Shown here in pieces: positions 45,242 to 56,127 of a stretch of DNA of 64,000 nucleotides. Below the pieces are notes generated by a model. That model was given only the letters and a program-made list of their open reading frames with translations. It did not search any database and was not told the DNA's origin. The stretch is taken from contig JPHH03000006.1 in NCBI GenBank assembly GCA_000750105.3, forward strand, positions 1 to 64,000. Reading direction: 5' to 3'. The position numbers were made by a program, and so were the translations under genes. Source of the DNA: Tolypocladium sp. Sup5 PDA-1 (taxonomy: Eukaryota > Ascomycota > Sordariomycetes > Hypocreales > Ophiocordycipitaceae). Each line of letters starts with the position of its first letter. Positions within the stretch are counted from its first letter, which is position 1.

Positions 45242-45770
45242 ATGTCAGGTACCGGCAGTGGCGGCGACGCGACCCTCTTTGAGGAGAGCTTCACTGTCAC
45301 CGACTACGACCAATCCAAGTACGATCGCGTCGCCCGGATCTCGTGCACGTCGGCCGACTCGCAGACCGTCATGGTCCTCGACATCAACATCGAGCTGTTC
45401 CCCTGTGCCGTGTCCGACTCCCTGCACGTTGTCCTCACCACGACGCTGTCGCCCGACGGCAGCAAGGAGGACGACAAGGGCTGGCGGGACGTGGGCAAGG
45501 GGGACGATGCGCCTGCCACCATTGCCGACCTGTACGACTATGTGTGCTACGGCAAGATTTACAAGTTTGAGGAGACGTACGACGGCAACACAATGTGCGC
45601 ACCCCCTATTCACCGCTCTGCCGATGCGCGTGCACCATGTTAACCACGGCCCCTCGCTGTACAGCAATGCCTACGTCTCGTTCGGTGGCCTGCTCATGTC
45701 GCTGCAAGGCCCCGTCAAGAAGCTCACGCCGTTGCGAGTTGACAGTGTCTACCTCTTGATCAAGAAGTAA
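45242..45770 (+). CDS. RPB8: DNA-directed RNA polymerases I, II and III subunit RPABC3
   Basis: Small common subunit of all three nuclear RNA polymerases. Two exons, 45242-45594 and 45665-45770, giving 152 aa, the normal family size. The first exon shows FEESFTVTDYDQSKYDRVAR and LDINIELFPC. The second ends NAYVSFGGLLMSLQGPVKKL then TPLRVDSVYLLIKK, the conserved C terminus. The 70-nt intron has a GTGCGC donor and TACAG acceptor. Confidence 0.96.
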
Positions 45771-46003
45771 GGTAGCCGCGGACCCTCGGCGAGCGAGCGT
45801 GCGTTCGCATCCTGTCACCAGCATCCAAGCTCCACGAAGGCGAGGTGGCTCCAATCATGTACCTATATTCTGGACGCTGTGCTTTGTTTTTTGGGCTCCT
45901 ATCGCAGCACGCAGTCGCCGCCGCCCGGACATACACACGAGTATCAGCAACTGCCGCTCCCTGCTTTGCCACGACGCCTCCTTCCACTCTCTCCAAGCTC
46001 TGT

Positions 46004-47141
46004 TCAAGTGCCTGCACCGCCCGCACCAGGCCCTTGGGCTTGGGAGTGGCGCCAGTTGCTCTGGTGGGGTCCTGGGAAAGGCATGTGGCGATGCATTCTC
46101 CGCCTGATGGCGGCCAGGTTCGGCTCGTTGTCCTCGGTCAAGATGCCGTGGCGGATGAAGAAGTCAAGCACCACGAGGGCGCAGTTATGCTTGTACTTGC
46201 CATCAGCCAGGTCCTTCTTGACTTGGTCCACGTCGCAGAGATAAAACTCGTCGACTTCACCGTCCTTGGGCTGAGGAGTCACGTCGGCAGGCAGCTCGAG
46301 ATCATAGACCCACTGGCACTCGGGGTAAATAAAGCCGTCTTCGCCCACGTGCTCTTCGTCGGTGATGTAGGTGTAGGTTACGGTGCCGATGCAGCGGGCT
46401 CGGCGGCGAACCAGGTCGTCGGGCAGGCTCGCCTCCTCGTCAGCCTCGCGGATGACGCACTCAAAGGGATCCTCGCCCGTCATGAGCCCGCCGGCGACAG
46501 TGTTGTCGAGCATGCCGGGAAAGGTGGACTTGTCGGCGGCCCGCTTGGGCACCCACAGCTTGAGGCCGTGGGGCGCGGCAGCGTCCACAACGTAGGCCGT
46601 CATGTGCACGCCGTAGCGCATCGTGCCTAGCAGGCCCACGGCGGCGCGCTCCATGCTGAAGAGCAGCTCCTCCTTGCGGCTGTAGACGGGCCACACCTCG
46701 TCCCGCCAGCCCCGGAGCAGCTTGAAGGTGCCTTTGTCGCGCCAGTAGCCGGTCAGAGCTGCCACGGCGCGGCTTCTCTCCTCCTCGGTCGGTAGCCGTA
46801 GCATGAGAACGGTGCGGTCGGTGTAGCTGATTTCCACATCGCCCCTGACGCTGACCGGGACCTGGACGAGCTCGTGAACCACGCGGTCCAGCATGTAGCC
46901 GATGGGATACCGCCCCTGCTCATCTTCCCACAACAGCGTGTACAGGCCTTCTTGCGCCTTTTGAATCTCTGTGGCGCTGCCATCACCGGCATCGCTGTAG
47001 GGAAACCTTTGAAGGGTTTGTCAGCCGAATATGTCGCCACGCACTGCTCATGCCCAGGGCCTGGGGTACAGGAGGAGCGAGCGGTAAGGTAGGTGAGACC
47101 AACTTGTCCGTTTCGCCAATCAGCTCTAGATTGGACTTCAT
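46004..47141 (-). CDS. Nudix hydrolase with DUF4743 N-terminal domain
   Basis: Two exons, 47141-47104 and 47006-46004, giving 346 aa. The short first exon (MKSNLELIGETD) joins FPYSDAGDGS across a 97-nt intron. The N-terminal domain contains YTLLWEDEQGRYPIGYML, and the Nudix box lies at about residues 183-205: GGLMTGEDPFECVIREADEE, with the READEE core intact. This domain pair is found in fungal and plant Nudix proteins related to thiamin pyrophosphokinase annotations (yeast YJR142W, reported to act on damaged thiamine diphosphate forms). The substrate here is inferred only. A Gly/Pro-rich C terminus follows. Divergent from OPI10, convergent with RPB8. Confidence 0.92.
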
Positions 47142-47837
47142 GGTGTGGCGGAAGTGTGAGCGAACTCGGGGCTGCTGAGGGAGTGAGTGATGTGTGAGAG
47201 CTGATGCCCCTGAACGAGGTAGCTGGAGACCGGTTCTAGATGGGGGCGTGTCTCCCGCCGTAGCTCACAAGGAGGGGGTGTCAATCGACCTGCGGTGTCT
47301 TCCGTACGCACCAAAAGATAAGCCCTGTTAGGCACCAACTGACGGTTAGTTCAGATAGGTACCTAGGTAGGCAAGGTAGGCAAGGTACCTCACTAAGGCG
47401 ATGGCAAAGGTCTGCGAAGGAGAGGGCAGGCACCCCCTTGACGCGATGCCTGGCGTGGTCAACCCCACCCACCACTCGCCGGAGCTCCTCGGCGCCCTCT
47501 GCTCCGATCCCGCGTATATGCATAAGGTACAAGGCTGCCTCGAGCTCTCCAACCCGTCGTGCCATTGGCATTGAGTCACTCTTGCCCACTTCGTACAGAC
47601 TTGCGCCTCGACCAATGCAACTTGCCCTTCAAACTGGACTTGTCCCCCCCCTCTTTTGTAATCTCGCCTGCTTCGTACCTTGGACTGCTCTGCCCTGCCA
47701 CGTCTCTAGACTCGGAGACGCGTAGAGGAATAGTGGCCCAGGCAGACGCCGACCAGAAAGCTGGGAGCAAGGGCACGCGGGTACAGTACGGTGCAAGGAG
47801 GACGAGATCCGTCGAGGATAAAAGAGCAGAGACAACC
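47142..47837. promoter_or_regulatory. Divergent Nudix/OPI10 promoter region
   Basis: About 700 bp between the two start codons, with GGTACCTAGGTAGGCAAGG words around 47358-47392. No gene recognised. Confidence 0.5.
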
Positions 47838-48434
47838 ATGCCCGGCCCCCTCTTCGGCATCGTCCCGGCTGGCCAGCCCCTCATCACGGAGCCCACGTCG
47901 ACGCCGTCCCAGACCTCGGTCCTCTACGCCCTGCCCACGGCCAAGTCCTTCTCCCACATCGTCGTCTTCCTCCTCCCCAATGTCGCGCTGCCAGACAACA
48001 CCGCGGCGGCCATCTACCTCGCCACCGCAAGCGACGTTGCCGCTGCCGCCCAGTCCGGCGCCACGCCCAACTTTCGCTTCCTGGGCGCCATCGGGCCCGG
48101 CAAGGAGAGCGCCATGTTCAAGATCGGCTCCGGATCCGCCGTCAGCTCCGGCGGGCTCATGATTGGAGTCTCTGTCGAGCCAGCCGACGCGGTTGGCCAG
48201 CGCTTGCAGGAGCTTGCGGCGGACAGGACGGCCGCTTCGTCCCAGCAGCCCACCACGGCCGTCCTCGCCCAGCGCATCATCCAGAACGCCTTCAACTTCC
48301 TCGCCAGTTTCAGCGGCACGGCCGGCCCTGGCGGCGTCGAGGTTGTTCCCCTCAGGGCCTTTGAGGACTGGTGGCGCAAGTTCGAGTCTCGCGTCCGCTC
48401 CGACCCCAGCTTCCTCGAGAAGCAGTCGGACTGA
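47838..48434 (+). CDS. OPI10: OPI10/Hikeshi family protein
   Basis: Single exon, 198 aa, close to the usual length. Human Hikeshi carries Hsp70 into the nucleus under heat stress; yeast Opi10 mutants affect inositol synthesis. Family features are the start MPGPLFGIVPAGQPLIT, hydrophobic residues in HIVVFLLPNVALPDN, FRFLGAIGPGKESAMFKI, and the C-terminal helix VLAQRIIQNAFNFLASF followed by FEDWWRKFESRV. The Hsp70-import role is inferred from the animal protein. Confidence 0.94.
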   Translation: MPGPLFGIVPAGQPLITEPTSTPSQTSVLYALPTAKSFSHIVVFLLPNVALPDNTAAAIYLATASDVAAAAQSGATPNFRFLGAIGPGKESAMFKIGSGSAVSSGGLMIGVSVEPADAVGQRLQELAADRTAASSQQPTTAVLAQRIIQNAFNFLASFSGTAGPGGVEVVPLRAFEDWWRKFESRVRSDPSFLEKQSD

Positions 48435-49102
48435 CGCGTATTATCGACATGTCTGTGGGGTTTCTGCCTTCATTGGCGGCGTCGCGGCCATCATGTATTG
48501 TCCTTTAGATCCATCGATGCCCATCATGTCGGGTATCCCGCGCCGTCTTGCGCCGTACCATGATACGTTGGCAGCCAGCATCCCCTCGTAACAATAATGC
48601 GTTGACCCTGTATAGCCCCATAACCTGTTGCCGAGCTCATCAATCCAAGGCCATGCCTGCCTCTTGTTTGACATCCACCACAGGTCTCGAGGACGGTGCT
48701 AGTTGGCATGGACTCGTTATCAATCGTACCAGGCCAGTCCTCGGCACTCAATTGCTTTGCTTCTACGAAGTGCAGCCATGTGAAATGTCGGCTTCTTCTA
48801 GCCTCGGAAGGGCAAAAGAGATGCTACATTCAAAACCTGCGGAATTGCGCCTCCATGACCGCCCGGGTATGTGTGTATCCGTGCCCAGAAAGGGCAAGAG
48901 AATGGACAAAACGCCAACTACCCCAGCGCCTACCAGTTACCCAGCCACTCATTCACCCGGCGGCACTCGCCGTCGGAAGAAGAAGAATAAATGGCAAAAA
49001 GAAAGGCGCCCGCCAAAATACCCAAATGACATGTCCACAAATCTAATCGGACACCTTCACCCTGTCCCGTCCCATCCTTCACATGGCACATCCAAAGCGC
49101 CA
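48435..49102. other. Convergent OPI10/YND1 3' spacer
   Basis: About 670 bp between gene ends, presumably both 3' UTRs. Scattered short frames only. Confidence 0.5.
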
Positions 49103-51148
49103 TTAGTCTTGCAGAGGAGTCATGAGCGGACTTTTCAACCGTGTCGGGCTGCCAGCTCTACTGCGTCGCCCGGCGTTGAGCATCTGGAGTGTTGGCGCGA
49201 GCCGTTCGCGGCTCTCTGTGCGGATAACCAGCCCGTTTCTATCCATCGCCGACGGCGGCTGCATGTCGTCAAATCGATCAATATTGAGCCTGGGCGTCGC
49301 GAGGCCAGGCGCTTTGCCAGCCCGTGACCCATCGCTGCTGTCCGAGTAGTTGTGATCGTCGGAGTCCATCTCGCACAGCTCAAACTCGGCCGCCGCTCCT
49401 TCTTCCATGACTCGCTCGTACGCTGTTGAATTCCGCCCAAAAAGCTTGCTTGCCAAAGAGAAGCCCCCCCTGGTCGGTTTCCGGCCCGACCCGGACCGGC
49501 GTCGCCGGCGAACCATGTTCAAAAGTCGTCTTCTCCGCTCGGGTCTCCGGAGCAAGTATGCAGCCAGCAGCAGCATGAGAACCAAAACCAGGAGGCTAGA
49601 CGTGGATTTGCTCGGCGCAATGAGCATGTCATCATCGTCATCGTCGTCGGGATTCGTGATTGGCAATAGGGGAGCGGAGCCAGCGTGCTCGAAGTCGAAT
49701 GGCGTGCCTGATTGTACGTTACTTCCGAAGCCCACTGGTAGTGATGAGGATTCCACGGGGGAAACCTGACCAGCAGCGTAGAGCACCATTTTGCCGAGCG
49801 TCCAGCTGACTTCGATGCCATCAATCTTGTCCACGGGTTGGAAGGGGTCAAGGAACCCCTTGTCCTTTGCCTTTTCCGCCGCCTCCTTTGTCGTGTTGAT
49901 GCCCGGATTCGGCACACTCTCCAGGCTGACTCGCGGGATGCCTATCCCGTCGTGGAGCACGTTGATGAGCCAGGACGCTTTGAAGCATGCCTCTCGTGCG
50001 TCCTGGGCTTTCTGTTCGGGCGTCTTCTTTCGCTTCTCCAGGTCGCCCTCGATTGCAGCCCAGTCGCTGTTACAAAAGTCCATGACATCATGCTGATAAG
50101 TGGCGAGGTCGTACGCATTGTGCTCTTTGCCAAACACGCCGTGGGTGGTGTGCCAGTATTCGGACACCCCGACAAAATGGTTCACGTCAAAGTCAATGGC
50201 CGGTACGTGCTGGCCGTTGAGCAGACATGGGTGATCTTCGCACGGGGCGTCTTTGCGGAGGAGAGGGTGCGTTTTACGCAGGCACTCGTCAAATGCTCCA
50301 GTCCCAACAAGGACCTGGCCGTGGGTCGCCTTGCTGCCAACCACGGGTTCGCCACTGAGGGTGGTGCGCAGACCTTTGGGCATGCACGGGTCCGGGATCT
50401 CGTCCATGGTGCTATCGTAGTTGTCCTGTAAGCTTTCAACGTATCTCGAGCGGGCCTTGTTGGCGCCGAAGCCGAGCCATGTGGCGGTGAACACTTTGTA
50501 TTCCACCGGAGATCCATCCAAGCGTCGCATTCGGACCAGTTTCAGGTCGTCTGCGTGTCTGCTGGCCTCGGTGGCATTCGGCGCGAAGGCGATCTGCGCC
50601 GATGCGCCGCCCATGTCGAGAAAGCCGTACGTGTGATGGCCCTTGCCATGGGCGTGCTCCCCGGGGCGATCAAACCCGCCAAGCAAGTAGTTGGCCGCGA
50701 TCCAGCCGTAGATGCCCTCCGTCTCGCCTGATATGACCTGGATGTGCGACTTGCAGTCCGGTAGGTCGAATCGCGTGTTCGCTCGCAGATAGGTGCAGAT
50801 GCCTTGTAGGAGCGCCGCCTGCTGCTGCTTGGGTAGAAACCGGACACCTGCCGTGGCCATGAGGAAGACTGGCGTCTCGGGAACCTTGGCAGCAGGTACT
50901 TGGTCCAAGGCCACGTCGACGAGCGACTGGAGGTGGTCGGGTCCAACAGAGGCGACGTCGTCGGCAAAGGTGGAGACGCCCGGGTGAATCTTCTTGTTCT
51001 TCTTGAGCTTCAACCGCGGCAAGCTATGTATCTCTGTCGCGGAGGCATGCTTGGCGGCCGAGGATGGATGCTTCCACTTGTACACGTAGATGCGGGTCCC
51101 CGAGGAACCAGCGTCGAGGATGACACCATATTGAGCTGTGCGAACCAT
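49103..51148 (-). CDS. YND1: Golgi apyrase (GDA1/CD39 family)
   Basis: Hydrolyses nucleoside di- and triphosphates in the Golgi lumen, removing the GDP/UDP left after glycosylation. Single exon, 681 aa. Apyrase regions are visible in order: ILDAGSSGTRIYVYKW (about 10-25), FLMATAGVRFL (about 97), GETEGIYGWIAANYLLGG (about 145) and FLDMGGASAQIAF (about 180). A membrane segment LLVLVLMLLLAAYLL lies near 513-535, followed by a basic and then acidic cytosolic tail, and there is no N-terminal anchor. This topology fits Ynd1 rather than Gda1. Functionally it sits in the same pathway as the ANP1-type mannosyltransferase elsewhere in the window. Confidence 0.95.
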   Translation of the reverse strand: MVRTAQYGVILDAGSSGTRIYVYKWKHPSSAAKHASATEIHSLPRLKLKKNKKIHPGVSTFADDVASVGPDHLQSLVDVALDQVPAAKVPETPVFLMATAGVRFLPKQQQAALLQGICTYLRANTRFDLPDCKSHIQVISGETEGIYGWIAANYLLGGFDRPGEHAHGKGHHTYGFLDMGGASAQIAFAPNATEASRHADDLKLVRMRRLDGSPVEYKVFTATWLGFGANKARSRYVESLQDNYDSTMDEIPDPCMPKGLRTTLSGEPVVGSKATHGQVLVGTGAFDECLRKTHPLLRKDAPCEDHPCLLNGQHVPAIDFDVNHFVGVSEYWHTTHGVFGKEHNAYDLATYQHDVMDFCNSDWAAIEGDLEKRKKTPEQKAQDAREACFKASWLINVLHDGIGIPRVSLESVPNPGINTTKEAAEKAKDKGFLDPFQPVDKIDGIEVSWTLGKMVLYAAGQVSPVESSSLPVGFGSNVQSGTPFDFEHAGSAPLLPITNPDDDDDDDMLIAPSKSTSSLLVLVLMLLLAAYLLRRPERRRRLLNMVRRRRRSGSGRKPTRGGFSLASKLFGRNSTAYERVMEEGAAAEFELCEMDSDDHNYSDSSDGSRAGKAPGLATPRLNIDRFDDMQPPSAMDRNGLVIRTESRERLAPTLQMLNAGRRSRAGSPTRLKSPLMTPLQD

Positions 51149-53795
51149 GGCGCGTCAGCAAAGACGTCTCGATTGAGCTGGACAGAGTCACCGCAGGGCA
51201 TAACGGGGTACGACGCACAGTTCTTACCCATGAGGGCGTTCGCGCACCATGAGGTGCTGGTGTGTGGATTCCGCTGGCGGTACTACAGCGTCGACGGCCA
51301 CGTTTCGCAAAACAGGTGTGGCCTCGGAGGCGTCGCAAGCGTGTAGTCGTGCCTTGATCTTCCCAGGGGCGGTCGGGCCAGCGAGCCCTGATGCAGGCCA
51401 GGGGGTGTTGAGAGGGTGCGGCCAGTCGATTTCTACCGTGCTCGTGCTGACGGGCGTCGATTGGGTCAACGTCGGCCGTGCGTGCGGTCGGGGCCGGCAG
51501 CGAAAGGAGAGCCAAGGATGAAGCGGGATAACGAGCGTAAAGATAGCCGGATACTGGCAATCAATTGTAGCTGAAGCGGCCGTGATGCATTGCTCGTGGC
51601 GTAGAGGCAAGGCGACGGCGGACGAGAGGACGGGACTTTGGTCGGGTTGGCGACGGGATGCGAATGTTTGTTGCAAGGAAGAGACAGAGACGGGAGGAGA
51701 GGTTTCGGTTCGGGACTGCAGGAGTCTGCCAAGTTTCGCGACGCAATGATAATGATAAGGTGCCAGGGTATGGAGTACGAATAGGTACCTAAGTAACTTC
51801 GTAGTGTCACTTAAAATGGCGGAATACGGAAGTACTTGGTACAAAGTACATATTCTGCAAGTATTCTAAAGTACTTCACATGAGGCAGTCCGTATATCTT
51901 GCATTTTTGGCAGCAGACTACCACAAGTTCTTGGTTGATATCGCCTCGTATACCCAACAGGTACTTGCAGCTACATGACTCTCAGGTACTCTATCCATTG
52001 GCCCATTCCACCGCAGGGGGTACGAAGTACATACTACCAGCAACAACTCCAGACTCCTCGACTGTCGGACTAATAACAAAAGAGTTGCAACGAGGAGCGA
52101 CGTGTCCGCCGGCGTGGAAGCCAGGCGAGGGGCGTGAAGTCTGTCATGCTACTATAGACAGGATCCGTGAAGAAAGAAACATCTGGTTCATCGGTGGTCT
52201 ACTTCCATGGTCTACTTCCATGGTACGAAGTACTCGTAGTCCGTACGGAGCCTCCAGATACGAAGCACTCAAGGGGCGTAAAGGTCGCGACCAGTAATAT
52301 TGCTTCCTATTGCTTCGTGGTTGTATCCGTAGCTGAATACGAGAACCAAGCGACCAATCCCACGTGTCGTTTGCTTGCATGTCTGCTGTCGACGTCCTGT
52401 GCTATGCTGACATCGAACATCCAATGCCCCCCAGAGCTGCGGTTCGTCATAAGCCGGCGCTACTTTTGGATGCCCAGCCGATTTGCTGGCTGCCGTAGCC
52501 ATCGCCAAATAGGCGACATCTTCTCTGGACGTTGTCAAGTCCCAGCGTCACGTCGTCGGCCCAAGCCCTGTACGAATCAAGGCCAGCCGGCCACCCCCCG
52601 TATCCGCATTTGCCTCGCTCCGCTGGCCATGTGCTACGGAGTACATATAGCCAAACGGTGGATTGGACTCCAGGGCCCCCCATGGCTCCCCAAGCTTGCT
52701 CGACTTCAGCCCCGACCCCGAGCGGAACTGTGCCAGAGACCCACGACCTGACACGGGCACAAGGCAACGGCTACCAGTCCGCCAACTTTGCTCCGGGTCC
52801 TGGTCGTCGTACCATCTCCGCGGCTGTCCCCTATTAGCCTGTGGCCTATGCAGCAACCTACTCCCCGCCCTCTTACTCGCCGATATCATCTTCTTGAGCG
52901 GCACTCGCTTGATCTGCTCAAGCAGCGGAGCCACTATATCCATGCACAACCTCACGGCATGTGCCGACAACGACCGCCCCGAGCGCTCGTCCGAGGACTC
53001 TTTCGAGTCGCCGCGCCGACGTTGGCGGCCCTGTTCCATCTTGGAGCGTACATCGTGACCGGATATTAGTCCGTACATGGTGGTCGCGGTCGTGGTCGCG
53101 GTCATTCGTTGGCTAGCCATGCCCGGAGTTGCTTGGTTTTCACAGGGCAAATCCTATATAACCCTCGCGCTCCTGGTGGTACATCGGACGAGGTATTGCG
53201 GATGCTCAAAGGACTGGGACTGTTCAGTTTACATTCCACATCCCACTGGACAAAGGAACACAAAGTAACAGCCTGTTGGTTTTACCATCCTTGGTATTCC
53301 CTTCCAACAACGGATGAGGAGCCACCACCTATGCTACCCGGTGTGTGGTGGCGGAGTGAGAACAGATACTGTGCATGAACAATACCAACGGGGTCTCCTC
53401 CTTCAGTAAGCCATCTCAAACGACTGATTCGGTTGCGGTCCAGCCAGTTTTCGATCTTCGATGCTGTGAACACATACATGGTAAATGCGCCGCGTTGGGC
53501 GCATGGTACATGGCCTCGCCACAAATGACGTATCCCTAATGACCCCTGGCTGAAGTCCCCAGTCCGGCAGTATTCGTCGGCTGGCTGACCTTTAATCCAG
53601 AGGTCAGTCCAATGCCGGACAGACCGCCACGATTTTGAGCGAAGCTGGCGATCTGAGTCCCAGGCGGCCTCCTGTTGCTAATCGAATGTGGTACAGGTGT
53701 TCCCGCGACCCCAGGATGACTCGTGCTGCCAAGGAGCGAGGTTTTACCGGGCCTCTGACGCGAATCTGGTCCGACTGGAATATACAATCCTGCGG
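51149..53795. other. Gene-free stretch between YND1 and HEI10
   Basis: 2.6 kb. Near 51775-51870 and 52020-52265 it is crowded with GTAC-type words (GGTACCTAAG, GGTACAAAGTACAT, GTACGAAGTAC, GTCCGTACGGAG). A 13-bp direct duplication (GGTCTACTTCCAT) lies at about 52196-52221. Frames of up to 200 aa exist at 52.2-53.15 kb on both strands but show no family features; a small spliced gene cannot be excluded. Confidence 0.5.
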
Positions 53796-54806
53796 CTATG
53801 TCCGCGGGTTAGTCTGTGGACCACGCAGCATGAGAAGATGTTCGAGCTTGAACATACACTGGAATGCTGCTTCAGGTCTCATCCAGCCGTCTTCGACACC
53901 TACGTGGTGGAGACTCGATCGAGGTATGCCCAAGTTCATACCCGCAACATCGAACCTATTGGTCTGGCCAAAGAGGGCAAAGGTATTGTGAGGCTCCGGT
54001 TTTGTATCCGGGTTGTACCCTTCGAACTCGCGAGCCGCGGTCTGTGACTGCGATGCGACAGGGAGGGTAGAGTCGACGGCGTCTGATGCGGCTCGTTGAA
54101 TATGGCCCATTTCCGCCTTCCTCTTGACCTTGTCGTAGAGCTCTTGCGTCTGCAGGAGCTTGCGGCTCTTGTCCCTGTACGCCAGTGCCAGTTCCTCGTT
54201 TTTGCGCCGCATGCCCTCCTGTTCGGCCGCAGAACCTGCCGCGAGTCAGCAGGGGAACAGTCCAGGGGCTCCCGGCGGGAACCGACTGTTGACTCTATGT
54301 TGCAAACGCTCGATCTCAGCGTTGGCGTCGCCCACTGTCTGGTCAAGTCGGACCGTCAGATTGGAGTATTTTTCCGTCAAGGTCTTGTAGAGGTACTGTT
54401 GGTAGTATGTCTCCTGTGTGGTCTGGTATGCCCAGAAGCTGAGGGCACGACCGGCGCACTCCATGATGACGTTGGGGCTGAGGCCGCTGAGAACACTCGT
54501 TTTGTAGTCCTCGCTGGGGTTGAGATTGGTAATGACAGCGTCGTCTGGCTTGGAAAGTTGCGAGCTGCAGGCCGGACATGTAGTACCCCTGGGCGTTTCC
54601 TGGCCAGCCAGGCCGAGTCGATGAACGCAGTCCAAGCAGAAGATGTGACTTGACAATGTGGTTTTAGCCGCAAGGAGCAGACAGGCGAGGGACTGACTGT
54701 TCAGCACCCAGCTCTGGGGATCAGCTCACCTGCAGGTCGTGACAAGAGCGCGGTCTCCAAGCTCTCTTCTGCACTTGAGGTTGTTGCAGGTGAGTGCGTG
54801 CTCCAT
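53796..54806 (-). CDS. HEI10: HEI10/CCNB1IP1-like meiotic RING E3 ligase
   Basis: Three exons, 54806-54730, 54648-54287 and 54235-53796, giving 292 aa. The N-terminal RING uses CNNLKCRRELGD, CSHIFCLDCVH (formed across an intron) and CPACSSQL. A long coiled coil follows (YLYKTLTEKYSNLTVRLDQT, ANAEIERLQHRV, RRKNEELALAYRDKSRKLLQ), and then a Ser/Asn/Pro-rich tail. This order of RING, coiled coil and unstructured tail is that of HEI10/CCNB1IP1, which concentrates at crossover sites on the synaptonemal complex; the fungus Sordaria has a studied homologue. Ubiquitin/SUMO ligase activity is inferred. The gene suggests a retained meiotic programme. Confidence 0.85.
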
Positions 54807-56127
54807 GACAATGGCCACGCTGGCGTTGATCTTGGCAGCGTTGGTGGTTCGGCGCGTCCCTCAGGCCGATGGCAGAGGAGGCGGAATTGAAGAAGGACAC
54901 TGAATTAGGCCAGGGGCTGGCTGTACGAAGTGCACGGAGGATTAGGGCCAATGGTGCGCCATATCTTTACCCAAGGTACCTAAGGTAGGCAGTTACGTAC
55001 GCTGGTGCCGCATATGTGAAGTTGTAATAGTGATCATCGGCTGCGTACCCATACAGCTCCTCCAAAGTTGTACAGCCAACGAACGACCCCTGCGATGAAC
55101 TTGTCACGATGTCGATCCTTCACACGCATTGGTCGATGGTCGTATTACACGGTAACTAACGTACTCACCTGGCTACATCCTGAGGCATCTTCCATCCGCG
55201 ACCTCGCACTGGAAGGAGCTTGCCTGGCCTTGCATTATTCTGGCGCCTGATTCGACAGGTTGGTGTTTGGGCGACGGCACCTACCTTGAGGCATCTCACC
55301 TTATCTATGCTCAACCCGCAATGGTTCCATCACCGTTGACCGAAGGCAAGGTATCAAGTACCTATAGGTACCTACCTACCTATGGACCACATTTACCTTA
55401 TCTCAGAGAACCTCGGAGGCTCACTATTGATACTACAGTACAGCGTGGGAAGTGCGCAGTCCTCCGTGTTGGCCCCCGGTTTCTCCAACTTTGCTCTTCT
55501 CCATGCTCCGAGTTCCAACCCCGAATAAATAACCCCGTCTCATCCTCTGCCGCCCCCGCATTTCCCCGCATCCCTGCTTACCTTACCTGACGTCAAACTC
55601 CGGGCAAGGAACAGGACACATTCCGATATACCAACTTCAAATGATGAGCCACAGAGTCTACGCGACAAGACGACGCGCCGTGGAAGGGCACTCAGGGGAG
55701 GATTCAGCTGCATCCACCGGAGCCGATACTTCGTGCATACGTCAAGTCGCCGCCCGCAAACCTTGGCCCGGGTGACATGGCCTTCAATGGACCGTCCCCT
55801 TCAGCCAACCAAGGTACTTGCGCGCCACTGGCGTATGTACTTGGGGTTGAGTGTTGCAACTTGAACAGCTTGCACGAGGTAGCAAATGGTGTGTGGGTAC
55901 TTCTCAATCCCCGGGGTTTCCTGTGCGCTTCATCCAACGCCTGGAACCCGAATGCTCTGCTGGAGCTCGCCGGGCGCCGCCTCAGCCTGCACTACATCAG
56001 CCAGGACAGTTCCATTCGCGCCCATCTCTCCTCCAGTTCTCCCTTCACAGAATGGTCTTCTGCTGCCCAGATTTGTCCGTGCCGATGCAGTGCTCACTCT
56101 GTCACTGGAGCTCGGCTTACCCCCCGC
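54807..56127. other. Spacer between HEI10 start and ULA1 end
   Basis: 1.3 kb with GTACCTAAGGTAGG and TACCTATAGGTACCTACC words (about 54976 and 55358-55382). Short plus-strand frames overlapping the ULA1 3' end carry no recognisable feature. Confidence 0.5.

Noticed and set aside
52167..53150. 194-aa plus and 200-aa minus frames
   Set aside because: They overlap each other on opposite strands, begin at non-ATG or weak starts, and show no conserved motif.
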